64,000 nt of DNA. Origin: Rutidosis leptorrhynchoides (Eukaryota > Streptophyta > Magnoliopsida > Asterales > Asteraceae). Position numbers and translations under genes: made by a program. Position 1 is the stretch's first letter. Each line of letters begins with the position of its first letter. The stretch lies in assembly GCF_046630445.1 (NCBI RefSeq), contig NC_092335.1, positions 541,685,001-541,749,000 of the forward strand. The letters are read 5' to 3'. This document shows, in pieces, positions 12,973 through 24,677 of the stretch. Under the pieces are notes generated by a model. It ran no database searches, had not been told where the DNA came from, and saw only the letters and a program-made list of their open reading frames with translations.

Positions 12973-15900
12973 ATAATAATCTTTATTATATCGTTTATTA
13001 TTTTATAGTCTTACTTACATAAATTAATAATTTATTAACATATTATTATATATAACTATTTATATCTAATTATTTGTATATACATAACTATTGTTCGTGA
13101 ATCATCAGAAATGGTCGAAGGTCAAATGAATTCATGAGACAGTTCAAAAATTTTGAAACTCGATTCAATAGACTTTACTTATCATATCGAAATAATATAA
13201 AGATAAAGTTTAAATTTGGTCGAAAATTCCCGGGTCGTCACAGTACCTACCCGTTAAAGAAATTTCGTCCCGAAATTTGAGTAAGGTGGTCATGGCTAAC
13301 AATAAATATGTTTTCCTGACGAATATGAGTTGATAAATAGAGTTTTATCATTATTGAATAATACAGATCAAATAATTCGATTATTCGAAGAGCACGAATG
13401 AAACTATCACAAAAGAGCGAAAAGAATAAATGAAGTTTCGTTTTAACTTTTGACGTTGTCTTGGTTGATTTTAGAAAATAAGGTGCGTCTTGACTTTTGA
13501 CGTCGCCTTGGTTGAATTCCGGAATTCAAGGGATTCAAAGAAAAATCTTCAAAATCTATAAGATCGGATTCTTCGGGATTTAAGGAAATTAAGATCTCTA
13601 TAATTAATGCGAAAATCTGCCTTGATTTCTTTGTCTGGTATTTTCACTATAAATGAACTTCTTCCGTTCCATTACTTTCACCATTCCTATACTTTCTTCC
13701 TCTATTCTTACTTCTAAAATATTGTGGAAATGCTCCATCCAGTTCTGATTCTTGATATTTTCCTATCTATGTATCTGCCATCCTTCTTTTCAATCTTCCA
13801 CTAGAAATCTGTTTACTCCTACTATTGCCTTGGGGGATATTATTCTTAATTATACCATGTCTTTATATTGCTATTCGTATTAATATCCACGGTTTGTAAC
13901 TTCTGTGTTGTTTTTGGGTTTTATATTTTTCCTTATATTTCAATGTCCCTGCTTCTGTCTCCTATAATTATTGTCATCCACAGTTATGCGCTCTCTTATT
14001 TGCTGCGATTTATACCCCCTTTCTATTTCGGAGCTTCATGCTTTTGTTTACTTTTCGCAAGTAACGGTCCAATTTTCATAGGTATGGAGTTTCGAATTAT
14101 CATAATATACAGGGTAGAAAGGAAATGTAGTAGCACGATTTGTTTTGTCAAATTACCAGAATTCAATAGAAAAGATAGAAGTATCAGGAAGATATGTTCT
14201 TGACATGTTTGGAGATTAAGTAGAATGTAAGAGTCGTGTAACATGTCACATGATGATGGCACTGTGAATCATCACATTCCATTAGAAACTCAGCATGAAT
14301 TACTGTAATATAATCACGTTGATCAAGTGTCATTATATTATACTAACTCATGCATCAGTTCCCAACATTACTTCAATAACATTCATATTTTAAGCTCGAA
14401 AGTTTACAGAATATAGAAACTAACAGTTTCTATATGATGTAACACTGATATCAGGAAGAGATTAATGATTTCAGATAAGAATAGTTATGAAAATATCTTC
14501 AGAACTATGGAGGATATTTATAATGAAAGATACGATGATATCTTGAAATTTCTAATATCGATGGATGATGAAGAAGATTTATCCGTAAGGGTTTAGATTC
14601 GAAAGCAAGGTATTCGCTAAAGATTTCATTAGAGACAGAATCATTTGGATTCTTTGAAGTCAAACTTATTCTTTGTGATTTGTCCACGGCTTTCTTCCTA
14701 GTTTCGCATAATCCGTTTTTCGGTACTAAATTTTCTATTGTATGTTTCCAATATAATGATACACAGGAAGCACGAGGAGGTATATAATTTCGGACGAGAA
14801 TATTTATGAAAATATCCTCAGAAATATCGAAGATATTGATGATGATATTTTGAAATTTCTAAATTCGATGGTTGATGGAGAAAGATTTTCCGCAAGATTT
14901 TAGCATGACTTCGGAGCAAGATATTCTCTAAAGATTTCAACGGATCCAGAATTATCTGAATTCTTTGAATATAGGGTATGGTCCTTGTATTTGTCCTTGG
15001 TCTCCTTCGTGGTTAGCTCAATCCGTTTTCCAGTTCCAACTTTTCTGAGCTTTTCCAACATACTATTCTTTATCATCAAACTTCCGATGATTAAGGTCGT
15101 TTACGGTTGTCTATGGTTTCTGCTGCTTCATTCAGCTTTTTCAACGTTCAGAGTATTGATTTGTGACTGAGTGCTTTTCAGAATTTCAGAATGAGAGGTC
15201 ATAATTCTAAGAGATAAATGTCATATATATAACTATTGATGTAGATATGTTGTGAGTTTTCAAAGTACTGATTGCCGATTCCCGGTAATTGGTATGGCAG
15301 TTCTCGTTACAAGATGCGAATGAGTATGTGATAGGGTTTCAATGAATAAATATAATGCTTTGTCAGAGAGATTTAAGCCAAGAAGCAACGAGGTTGCTGG
15401 TACATCTGTTGGTAACATGGTGGAATATAAAAAAAAATTCCGGTCAAAAGGGTAATCGTATATATCAGGATTATAGTAAGGCTACTCCGAATGAAAAGTC
15501 GAAGTTGACTTGTTGGAGCTGTGACAAAATTGGCTACTTTGAAAAGGGATCGCAAAGTTATTTTCGGTAATAACAACGCCAAAGGAATTAGCATAGCTAT
15601 GTTTTAAACGTTTACTCAGGTTCCGAGATTTTTCAGGTGCATAACTATATGCATCAATCTTTTCTTCCGTAGATGGAGTGCGGTTGGTTCATCCTCTCGA
15701 TTAAGGTATTTTCAAGAATTATGAAAGGTATGAACGCAGATTATAATCGTCAAGATACAAATGAGGTTGAAGATGAGATCAAGTGGCAAACTTGAAGAAT
15801 TGTTTAGTTTCATATGTTATAATCAATATTTTAATTCATTTTAATTATCCAATGTCGGCAGTCCACAGTTGATAGTCCACAGTTGACAGTCCAATATTTC

Positions 15901-18900
15901 ATATATAGCTTAATATATAATATTCGAATTAATACGTATCGTGACCCGTGTACATGTCTCAGACTCGATCACAACTCAAAGTATATATATTATTTGAGAA
16001 TCAACCTCAACCCTGTATAGAGAACTCGATCATTACTGCATATAGAGTGTCTATGGTGATTCCAAATAATATATATGGATGCGTCGATATGATATGTCAA
16101 AACCTTGTATACGTGTCCCGATATTTAAAGTGCGTAAAATAAATAACAGAAATTAAATGACGATAAATTAAATGCGTAAAGTAAATAACAGAAATTAAAT
16201 GACAATATATAAAATTGCGAGAATATAAATTGCGGTAATTAAATTGCGATGAATAAAATGTAATCAGTTAGCTAGGAACAATTAGCTAGGAACAGTTAGC
16301 GTGGATTCTTAACAAAATTTCTCATAGTTAATTTGTTTGTTTCTAACAAATTTTATTTTTCCATATGTTTTCTTCATTATGCCACTTGTTGGATTCTGAT
16401 AAATCAAAATCCCAATATGAAATTGAATGAATATGGTTATTCTTTGGTGAACGGATTTGTAGATCGGTGGATGTAAGTAGGATAGTAAACGACTGTTGAA
16501 TCAGCTTCGAAGAATGTACAGTGTAACTTGTTAATGTGGAATCTAAATATTCCTCGGGTATTACCTACCCGTTAAAATATTTTCACCATTAACAGTTTGT
16601 ACAAAAGAATTTTTAATTACAATCTTAATGAAAATATATACATATATATTTTCTTCAGATGTAATCTTGGATTTGATGAATTTATATGATATTAATATCA
16701 TCTGATTTATCGTTAGAACTAGAATACATAATCTCTAAAACATTAGAGATTACATAATCGCCAGGTAGAACGAAGGTAATGATGTAGAACGATAGGTAGA
16801 ACGTTGATTATACTCGAGGTACAGAATGAGATGTTGAGGCATGGATTGTTGATGGTACTGGTGCTGTTATTGATGGTATTGTTGGTGCCGGTGATGTTGC
16901 TGAAGCTGGTACGTTTTGCACCATATTCTCCAAATTGATTACTCGAGCGTGAAGCTCGTTGACTTCTTCCATTATTCCGGAATGATTGTCGGTTGGAACG
17001 AGCGGATGAATAAGGTTGAGAATTTTGGATATCATATAATCATGGCGAGATATCCTGGAAATGAGTGAATATAGTGTATCGAAGTGGTTCGCCGGTAAGT
17101 GCTTCAGGTTCTCCGCCAAGAGATGAATTCGGTTGGTGGAAAGGATCGCCTTCATCGCATTTCCATTAACTAAGTTGACTACGAATCCATCAGATGAATT
17201 GGGGATAGCTGATTGATTGATTCATTCTGGTGTCACCGCTTTCGGAGCTTAGTGAATATCCATGTCAGAATAGCTGTCGAGATAACTATCGGGATAGCTA
17301 TCGAAATCTGAGGGACTCGAACTGGTTGAGGGATTCATCTCGTACGATCAGATGATGGATTTTCGATAAGAAATAGATTATAGGATGTAGATTAGTACCC
17401 TGCAATACATAATTTACATATGCATATATAATACCAAAATCCCATAAGTTACGGAGGAATCTACAGAAAATGTCAGGCAAAGTTTACAATAACAGATACG
17501 CTAAGATATGAATTAGCAGATATGCTAAGATATGACTTTGTCTATACACTAATCATGCAATCAATGCAATAAGATGTGTCTAGACTAAGGATGATAAGCA
17601 AGTGATTCTCTAAGAATGATAAGCAGATAATTTTCGACACGAAATGATAAGCAAAACTTTTGACATGTAGACACGGTCGAAGTCCAGACTCACTAATGCA
17701 TCCTAACGACTTATCAGTTAGACACACTAATGCAGACCTGGTTCGCTAAGACCACCGCTCTGATACCAACTGTAAAGACCCATCCTAATCCATCCGGACG
17801 AAGTCTATATCGATTATAAACGATTCACAACAGTTGATTACATCGCGAGGTACTTGACCTCTATATGATACATTTTACAAACATTGCATTCGTTTTTGAA
17901 AAGACAATCTTTCATTACATCGAAAGTTGACGGCATGCATACCATCTCATAATATATCCAACTATAATTGATTTAATAATAATCTTGATGAACTCAACGA
18001 CTCGAATGCAACGTCTTTTGAAATATGGCATGAATGACTCCAAGTAATATCTTTAAAGTGAGCAAATGCACAGCGGAAGATTTCTTTCATACCTGAGAAT
18101 AAACATGCTTTCAAGTGTCAACCAAAAGGTTGGTGAGTTCATTAGTTTAACATAAATAATCATTCCATAATTTTAATAGACCACAAGATTTCATATTTCC
18201 ATTTCTCATAAACATACGTCCCATGCATAGAGACAAAAATATCATTCATATGGATTGAACACCTGGTAACCGACATTCACAATATGCATATAAGAATATC
18301 CCCATCATTCCGGGATCCTCCTTCGGACATGATATAAATTTCGAAGTACTAAAGCATCCGGTACTTTGGATGGGGCTTGTTGGGCCCGATAGATCTATCT
18401 TTAGAGTTCGCGTCAATTAGGGTGTCTGTTCCCTAATTCTTAGATTACCAGACTTAATAAAAAGGGGCATATTCGATTTCGATCATTCAACCATATAATG
18501 TAGTTTCAATTACTTGTGTCTATTTCGTAAAACAGTTATAAAAACAGCGCATGTATTCTCAGTCCCAAAAATATATATTGCGAAAGCATTTAAAAAGGAA
18601 ATAATGAAACTCACCTAATGTATTTTATAGTAAAAATACATATGTCGACATTGAACAATGCAGGGTTGGTCTCGGATTCACGAACCTATATCATTTATAT
18701 ATCTATTAAAACATATAATAGAAATCACATAATTTTTCTTTATTAATTATATATTATTTATGTGTTTGTAGTTTATATAATTTATATTAAATTCCATTTA
18801 AACATATATACTTTTATTATATTTTTAAGGTATATGTTATATATATATTTATTTTATATATATTTAAAATGATTAGAATCTATACCTTTAGTTATATTAA

Positions 18901-21900
18901 TATATACATACATATATTTAGTATTATATTAAAAATATCGAATTTGTTGTATGTAGATGTTTATATATAAAAAATGTTAATATGTCTTATATATAGTTAT
19001 ATAGATTAGTAATATAATTGTAGTATAGGTAATAAGTAGGTTTTATGTACCAAATATCTATTTGTTAAGAATGATAGTTTTGATATTAATGATAATTTTA
19101 TATATAATGATAATGATACTAATAATAATAAAAATGATAATAATGATAATAATCACAATATTCATAAATTTATAGTAATACTCATAATATCATTTTTCAT
19201 TATTAAAATTTCAATTTTAATCATTGCTTTACCATCATTTATCTTGAACCTTATTTTATCGTTAAGCTTATGATCAAAATTGTTATACTAATCTTTTATC
19301 ATAAAAATCTTCATGATATATAACTCTAATACTTTTATGTTTCTTCTTAATAATCATAAACATGTTTATTTTCCTAAGTTACTAATAATAATGATAGCAG
19401 CAGCTGCTGCTGCTGCTGCTACAACAACAACAACGAGTTCCAAAAAGTAACAACAGTCCATGCCGGGGATTGAACCCGAGACCTCCCGCATACCCGACAC
19501 CTCCCTTAACCATTCAGGCCGGCCGTAGCCTAATTTCTGTTTTATAAGCCCATATGATAATATATAACTCGTATAATCTGTTATCTAACTTCTTCTCCTT
19601 CCTCAGTTACTCTCGACAGGAACCAAACCAATATAATCATATCGTGACTTCATTTAGGACTTGTACAATCAGGGAACAAAATATATATATATATATATAT
19701 ATAAATTGGATAAACAAAAAAAAAAAATTTAAAAAAAAGAAAGAAAACAGTCTGCTTCTGCGTTCGTAAAATAAAGAAAGAAAAAAAAAATTAAGTTTGA
19801 TTTCAAGAACGTTTTAGGTAAAAGTCACAACATGAAATAGTTTATAAATGACTCCTACAAACTTCTTCGATCATCAATTGCTCCATTTATTCAAAAACGA
19901 ATTCGAATTTTTGACAAGAACACCCGAGTTGACTTTTTGAAATAAAGCTTTGACCTCAAAATTTGAACTCGTTACGAAGAATTGAAACTTGATATTTGAC
20001 AGGAAGTTTAAGCAAAAGATTCCCAACAACTCTACATTAATAGATTTTGTAAAAATGGAACGAATCTGAGTTTTTGTGAATCACAGGTCGGAACAGGGCC
20101 ATATCGGTTTTTTTTATATCTTTATGGTTTTTTTTTTTTTTACAATAGTATTGTAATATATAGATTGAACTGATCATTGATGTAAAAACACTGTTAAATC
20201 ACGGGTAGGTAATGTTGTGTACCAATGGTCAACAAAGAGTTACATCAGAAGAAATAAATTGAAAGCAAACAAAGAGGAACAAATAAATAAAATAAAAAAA
20301 AACAGATGTTTATAATAAGAAAAAAATTACGCGTATAGATATAGATATCTGTCCTTATGTTATTTTTAATTTGATTTCAATAATAAATATAAATAATAAA
20401 TAATTATCATAATATAATAATAATATTGATATTAATAATTAATAACAATAATGTTAATAAATGATATTGATAATAATAATAATATTAATGATAATAATAT
20501 AATAATATAAGTTGTATTATACTAACAATAATAATGTTCATGATTATAAATTATTATTATTATTTTTTTTTTAAATGACATTAAGAACATTAGTAATAAT
20601 AATAGTAATTATATTAATGATAGTAATAATAATGATATTAATAAGGATATCAATAATATTAGTAATACTAATGATATTATAACCATATAATTGTATTTAC
20701 TTTCATATCTATATATTACATTAGAATAATAATAATCACGGTACTGATTTTTAATATTAATATTAATATTAATATTTATTTTTAATAATAATAAAGGAAG
20801 TAATAAAATTAATATAACAATTATATTTTTTTTTTATACTATTTTTACCTTTAATATATTAATATTACACTTTATTACTTATGTAATGTCTTACTGATTA
20901 TATACAATCGAATATTTATACATATAATAATAATTATGCATGAAATCACGTATATTCAATGTACTTTATATATATATATATATATTTATTTTGATAATAA
21001 TCTTTATTATATCGTTTATTATTTTATAGTCTTACTTACATAAATTAATAATTTATTAACATATTATTATATATAACTATTTATATCTAATTATTTGTAT
21101 ATACATAACTATTGTTCGTAAATCATCAGAAATGGTCGAAGGTCAAATGAATTCATGAGACAGTTCAAAAATTTTGAAACTCGATTCAATAGACTTTACT
21201 TATCATATCGAAATAATATAAAGATAAAGTTTAAATTTGGTCGAAAATTCCCGGGTCGTCACACAATCCTTCCCATATCCGAGAATAAAAAACCAGTCAT
21301 TTCTCCACCCAGAGTGAAAACACTCTCAAAGTAGAGAAAGTCATCCCTCTCTCTATCGATGGATAAAGAGATTGCTTCTGAGTGGACCTCCGACCAATAA
21401 GTAGGAAATGTTTTTTAATAAATAGTAAAATAGTAAAATAATATTAAAAATAGAAATAAAATTGAGACGCCATGAAAATGGTAGAATCAAATTTTCATGG
21501 ATTTTAAATCCTCCTTGGAATTTAATTTAGGCTCTAAACGACTGTCAAGACGCCAATAAATCAACCCATACTCTCAAATTTGGGTCAAATGGGTCAAGCT
21601 TTCGGGTTAATTGGGTTTTGAAAAAAATTAAGCCTAACAATGTAAACTAAAACTTAAAAAAATGTCCAATGAGTTTTTCTCCAACCTATTAGGTCTTATA
21701 CGAAATATAAAAGAACGGGTCAAATGGTTATCAAATCCTAAAGTTCAATAAATAGAAACAACTCTAATGGGTTTTGTGAATGGGTCAAATGGGTCGATTC
21801 AATCAATTATTTATGAAAGCATTAATGTTTATATCAATTATTATGTATATTAATATTTTCTTATATATAATAAAAATATTAATTAATACTAAAACAATAT

Positions 21901-22805
21901 AATAAATGTAAAAGTATATTGCCCGTTGGACCTATTTGACCCATTACCTGTTTCAACCTGTTACCCAAACCGACCCAACCTGACCCGTTTGAACCCGTTT
22001 AAATTTGTACCCGTTTGACCCATGACCCATTTCAACCCAAAACCATTTTGACCCGTTACCCAAACCGTTCCAACCTGACCCATTTTCCAGGTATTGTATT
22101 TGTAAGTTATACCCTCCTGTGCTACCCTATATGCTGCAATCAGTTATCTTTCTCTCCTTCATCGGTAATATAAGAAGAAAAAATATGCCTTCAAATATCA
22201 CAGGCATCCTAAAGTTACAACTATAACCAGATAACCAAATGGTGCACTGGACTCATCAAGGTTAATGCGTTTGAATTGTGCTTTAATGTTGGATATTCTA
22301 AAAGAGGCTCAAGTGGTAGTTTTCAAAAGAATCATACACAATATGGTTGGCGTTGATGAGCTAACCTTATCTATTTGTTTAATGCGATAAAAATTTGGGA
22401 ATGTTGAGACTACTTTGTCTGTGATCTGAAAGTTAATACCAACCAAAAGTTGGGACAATCTTCTAAATTTTCTGGCTCCCCAAGTTGCCAAACTGTTCTT
22501 ATTTTGCACGTAAGATGGATAAAACGTTAAGATAAAGTTCTGATCGTATCTAACTCATTAATTATCTGCACTATTATAAGAAAGGGCAATATAGGGTCTG
22601 GCCCAAACCTGTATTGACCTATTACCCAACCTCCTACCCTACCCATTTTGATTGTTCAATAGAGGGTAAAGTATCAATACCTAATTTGTTGTTTTTGTCT
22701 ATGTGGTAATCTCCATATGTTTTTTTATACAGATGTTTTGCAGAAAGCTCGTTCAATATGGAGACTTATGACACGGTAGTTAAATATGTGAAATGGTCAA
22801 AGTAA
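7892..22805 (+). CDS. RING-type E3 ubiquitin ligase, plant Topors-like, 5 exons
   Basis: Predicted to pass ubiquitin from an E2 to substrates. Exons: 7892-8277, 8816-8953, 9091-9148, 9269-9528 and 22733-22805. All introns are GT-AG and the 915 nt close in phase to 304 residues. After a Ser run comes a C3HC4 RING at about residues 47-85: CTIC, CLHAYCTNC, CPLC. The rest matches the plant Topors-like family: RQERILQWRA, GFKERIVQIIEPWI, FWHELG, CFAESSFNMETYDTVVKY. The start ATG heads the Ser run and precedes the RING; an in-frame upstream ATG at 7790 is possible. The stop codon overlaps a perfect donor, GTAAGT, so a further exon cannot be excluded. Intron 1 holds a SINE and a hAT fragment; intron 4 is 13.2 kb because of nested insertions. 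Confidence 0.85.
8299..8593 (-). mobile_element. tRNA-derived SINE in RING gene intron 1
   Basis: A 295-bp insertion flanked by a perfect 18-bp target duplication ATAAACACCTTATATATT (8281-8298 and 8594-8611). On the minus strand the head starts AGAAGTTGTGATGTAGT and carries a B-box-like GAGTTCGACCCCC. The other end is an A-tail (T run at 8299 on the plus strand). A long duplication, an A-tail and a tRNA-like head together define a SINE moved by LINE machinery. Confidence 0.85.
8671..8790 (+). mobile_element. hAT-type element fragment
   Basis: This stretch begins TAGGGAGGGCAATGG and continues with ATCCGCGGGTACCGCACCC and GTGATGGGCAGAT. It resembles the left end of the hAT-type element at 6629, with many substitutions. 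Only one end is present, so it is an old truncated relative in RING intron 1. Confidence 0.6.
11411..11490 (-). other. tRNA-like Pol III A/B-box module in the LTR, copy 1
   Basis: On the minus strand it reads with an A-box-like TGGTTAAGGGAGG (11456-11468), and about 25 bp further a B-box-like GGTTCAATCCC (11422-11432) inside GAGGTCTCGGGTTCAATCCC. Spacing and order match a tRNA gene promoter, but no full cloverleaf was recognised. No target duplication was found around it, so it seems to be a fixed part of the LTR. Confidence 0.65.
12905..12967. repeat. TA microsatellite in element A 3' LTR
   Basis: About 30 TA units. The partner LTR has only a short tract at the matching place (about 20970-20985), so repeat length differs between two copies that were identical at insertion. 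Confidence 0.95.
13648..13804 (+). other. antisense TATA box and small reading frame in element A
   Basis: On the strand opposite to element A's transcript, TATAAAT (13648-13654) lies about 76 bp before an ATG at 13730. The first residues are MLHPVLILDIFL, then a short hydrophobic run ending at 13804. Element B has the same arrangement with a longer frame. It may be an antisense ORF of the kind reported between pol and the 3' LTR in some Tat-lineage elements. This copy looks decayed. Confidence 0.4.
16808..17155 (-). other. Element A gag-like stretch
   Basis: A minus-strand stretch about 0.6 kb inside the 5' LTR, where gag normally begins. It includes SLISRISRHDYMISKIL and a heptad-like segment MEEVNELHARVINLENMV that could form a coiled coil, then a Pro/Ser/Thr-rich tail. 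The first part closely resembles the gag-like stretch of element C at 63573-63798. No zinc knuckle follows on this strand. The stretch is part of a fossil and looks broken. Confidence 0.55.
17751..17768 (-). other. Element A primer-binding site (tRNA-Met)
   Basis: On the minus strand it reads TGGTATCAGAGCGGTGGT, two bases inside the 5' LTR. TGGTATCAGAGC is complementary to the 3' end of initiator tRNA-Met, the usual primer of many plant LTR elements. It fixes the element's orientation. Confidence 0.9.
17771..21263 (-). repeat. Element A 5' LTR
   Basis: A 3493-bp partner of the LTR at 9664-13242, with the same ends and near-identical sequence. A GCTGCTGCTGCT run followed by ACAACAACAACAA occurs near 19400, where the other LTR has a shorter AGCAATAGCAAT-type tract. 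Confidence 0.9.
19454..19530 (-). other. tRNA-like Pol III A/B-box module in the LTR, copy 2
   Basis: The same module as at 11411-11490, with the B-box-like GGTTCAATCCC at 19466-19476 (minus strand) and the A-box-like TGGTTAAGGGAGG next to it. It is unchanged relative to copy 1 as far as I can read. Confidence 0.65.
21578..22090. repeat. GGGTCA-rich repeat, possible MITE
   Basis: The left end reads TTGGGTCAAATGGGTCAAG. The right end is packed with TTTGACCC, AACCCGTT and ACCTGACCC words, which are roughly inverse to the left. The middle is AT-rich. Such GACCC-rich inverted ends are common in dicot introns. Exact termini and a target duplication were not established. Confidence 0.45.
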
Positions 22806-23487
22806 GTTACGGGTACTTTGGCTCTGGTCATGGCTTATGAGACAACCAAGGATGGATATTGTTGCTTCATGCATCTGGCAAAATCGTTGTGAAACAGGTA
22901 CTTAACGTTAGTTGCACTCTGACTGGAGAATGTCAGCAGAACATTTCTTTGTTACTAGGTTGCTAAATGACACTACAGGTTCAGCAGAACATCTTTTTGA
23001 ACGGATGGTCAGCTAACATGGTAGGATGTGTATGCATGCGCACAATTTTGTTAATAGCGTTTACTTGAATATTTATAGATTCACACTGTTACTTTGAGTA
23101 TGACATTTATGTGAATAAGATTTTTATGAATCCTCCAGCCTCATTTAAATTTGCAACAATACTAAATCCCGCGTATGCAGAGTGTGAGATGACGTTAATA
23201 TTTATACATACATTTCTTTACACTTGAATAAAATCATCCCTTTCATTTAAGATTCACGATTAACACAAATAAGGTTTACAGTAAGGACAAACTACAAATT
23301 CTAATGGTACTAAAACATAACACAAACTACAAGTCATTATCTACGCTACATAAGATACATTAACCATTATCAACACAAACTACAAGTCATTATCTATGCT
23401 ACATAAGATACATTTATCGTTATTAAGAAGCAGTTCAAGATGTTAATAATATGTATGGTTATTATTACACAAGCATATGCAAATGCT
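22806..23487. other. RING gene 3' flank
   Basis: This stretch probably includes the 3' untranslated region of the RING gene. A local duplication of about 50 bases occurs at 23325-23410 (ACAAACTACAAGTCATTATCT twice, broken here by wording only). I could not place the poly(A) site and see no separate gene. Confidence 0.4.
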
Positions 23488-23736
23488 CTATTCTTCTTCT
23501 GGTTCTTCCTCTTCTTGTAGGAGGTTTTCTCTGTTGTCATGGGCCCAGAAACCACGCACGTCTATAAGCATACGGGCAACAGTTCCACCCTGTTTGCATG
23601 ATAACAAATCCGAAAGTGTGATTCTTAAAGGATCAGCTGGCTTCACCTTATCCCAGATTTCATCCCGAACATCCTCTAAGAAGCACCTTCTTTATTTGCA
23701 CTCGAGTAATTTGCTTGCTTGATCAAATGGCGTTAT
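23488..23736 (-). pseudogene. last-exon fragment of a PP2A B''/TON2 (FASS)-like gene
   Basis: TON2/FASS is a B''-type regulatory subunit of protein phosphatase 2A that organises cortical microtubules. On the minus strand the end of such a protein is clear: EDVRDEIWDKVKPADPL, SDLLSCKQGGTVARMLIDV, RGFWAHDNRENLLQ, then QEEEEPEEE and a stop at 23488. An acceptor-like CCCACAG precedes 23736. An in-frame TAA lies at 23692-23694, and no other exon of the gene was seen upstream. This is therefore best read as a duplicated, decayed gene end. The family call rests on remembered sequence. Confidence 0.6.
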
Positions 23737-24024
23737 CTGTGGGATATGAAATGATAAGCCTCACGTTTCACTATCAAACGTTCAATCATGTACGATTTGT
23801 TTTTTCGTTATTGAACTGTCAGTATATGCGATCGAAGCTATCCGAGCAGCCTTCCACGTACCTATCCACGCGGTTATCCGCGCAATTGTCCCCGAAGTTG
23901 TGTCGCGAACATGTAGTTATCGCGATGCAATGACGAATTCAATATTATACTTGACATAGCTATCATACCGACTTGTGGACTTGATAATTAGGGTTTATTT
24001 TTGGTCTTATACTCTGGCTCCGAG

Positions 24025-24362
24025 CAGGTCCGGGCCTGAGGGTGGGCGATATGTGCAACCGCACTGGGCATCACATGATTAGGGGCATCAATATTTAAGA
24101 TTGACTATGAAATTTTTAGAAAAATTTTTGAAAATTTAGACTAGGATTAATGAAACTCCAGGTTACTACACGAAGAAGACAATAAGAAAAGAAAAGTAAG
24201 TTGATAGGTTTGACACTAAGTTGGGTGTCCGAAAACCTTTGGTGTCCGAAAACCTTGGGTGTCCGAAAACTTTGGTTGTCCTAAAACCCTGTTGTCCTAA
24301 AGTTTTGAGGGCATATTTCGATCTTTTCGCACTGGGCATCACAATTGACAGGACCGGCCCTG
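24025..24362. mobile_element. small hAT-type non-autonomous element
   Basis: A 338-bp element with inverted ends CAGGTCCGGGCCTG and CAGGGCCGGTCCTG (12 of 14 matching). It is flanked by GCTCCGAG (24017-24024) and GCCCCGAG (24363-24370), an 8-bp duplication with one mismatch. The word GCACTGGGCATCAC appears near both ends, and GTGTCCGAAAACCTT is repeated in the middle. Non-coding. Confidence 0.8.
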
Positions 24363-24677
24363 GCCCCGAGTTACCAAAACCTTAATCTCTTCCCTATAAT
24401 ATAAATGAAGGGGGAAAATCCTACACGCATGACAAGCCTCCTACGGTTTTCCTCTTGCAAATTCCGGTTTTACTGTATACATGTTTTTCTTGTGAGAAAG
24501 ACACAACTAAAACTGCAGTAGCAAATAGTATTAGCATTTGGTATTGAAGGAAACAATCTTTTCGAAACCTTTAGAAGTCAACGTTTATAACTCGACAATC
24601 ACATATCTTAACCTTTAATCATGTTTATACGAGCATATAACTTAGTAAATACATATCAACACACTATCAAAGTTTGT

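Larger units (their letters stand above)
9664..13242 (-). repeat. Element A 3' LTR
   Basis: A 3579-bp repeat with ends TGTAAAGACCC and GGGTCGTCACA on the plus strand. It is very AT-rich, with TA and AAT runs, and holds the tRNA-like module described separately. Next to it, inside the element, lies GTACCTACCCGTTAAA, the likely polypurine-tract context on the opposite strand. Confidence 0.9.
9664..21263 (-). mobile_element. Element A: long-LTR, pol-less Ty3/gypsy-type retrotransposon
   Basis: An 11.6-kb element with 3.5-kb LTRs and the 5-bp duplication CAATC (9659-9663, 21264-21268). The tRNA-Met-type primer site and the gag-like stretch both read on the minus strand, so transcription runs from 21263 toward 9664, antisense to the RING gene that hosts it. 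The 4.5-kb interior has no recognisable protease, reverse transcriptase or integrase, which fits a non-autonomous TR-GAG or LARD. The LTRs look nearly identical by eye apart from indels, so the insertion is young. It is whole in outline at its ends, but its gag-like part looks broken. Confidence 0.88.
9599..21563 (-). mobile_element. (TTG)n-tailed LINE/SINE-type retroposon, split by LTR element A
   Basis: A short retroposon of about 360 bp before it was split. The tail is on the left as ACAACAACAAC on the plus strand, that is (GTT)n on the minus strand. It is flanked by ACCCATACTCTCAA at 9585-9598 and again at 21564-21577, a 14-bp target duplication. The body runs at 9599-9663 and 21269-21563. 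A (TTG)n tail is typical of plant RTE-clade LINEs and SINEs that borrow their machinery. I saw no coding capacity and no clear Pol III boxes. Confidence 0.65.

Noticed and set aside
13868-14203. A 111-residue hydrophobic frame in element A
   Set aside because: It comes from T-rich sequence and has no matching intact frame in the related part of element B. It is probably not coding.
15500-15570. A plus-strand CWSCDKIGYFEKGS stretch in element A that recalls a retroviral CCHC zinc knuckle
   Set aside because: It lies on the strand opposite to the element's transcript and lacks clear His and last Cys positions. It is too degenerate to call and could be chance.
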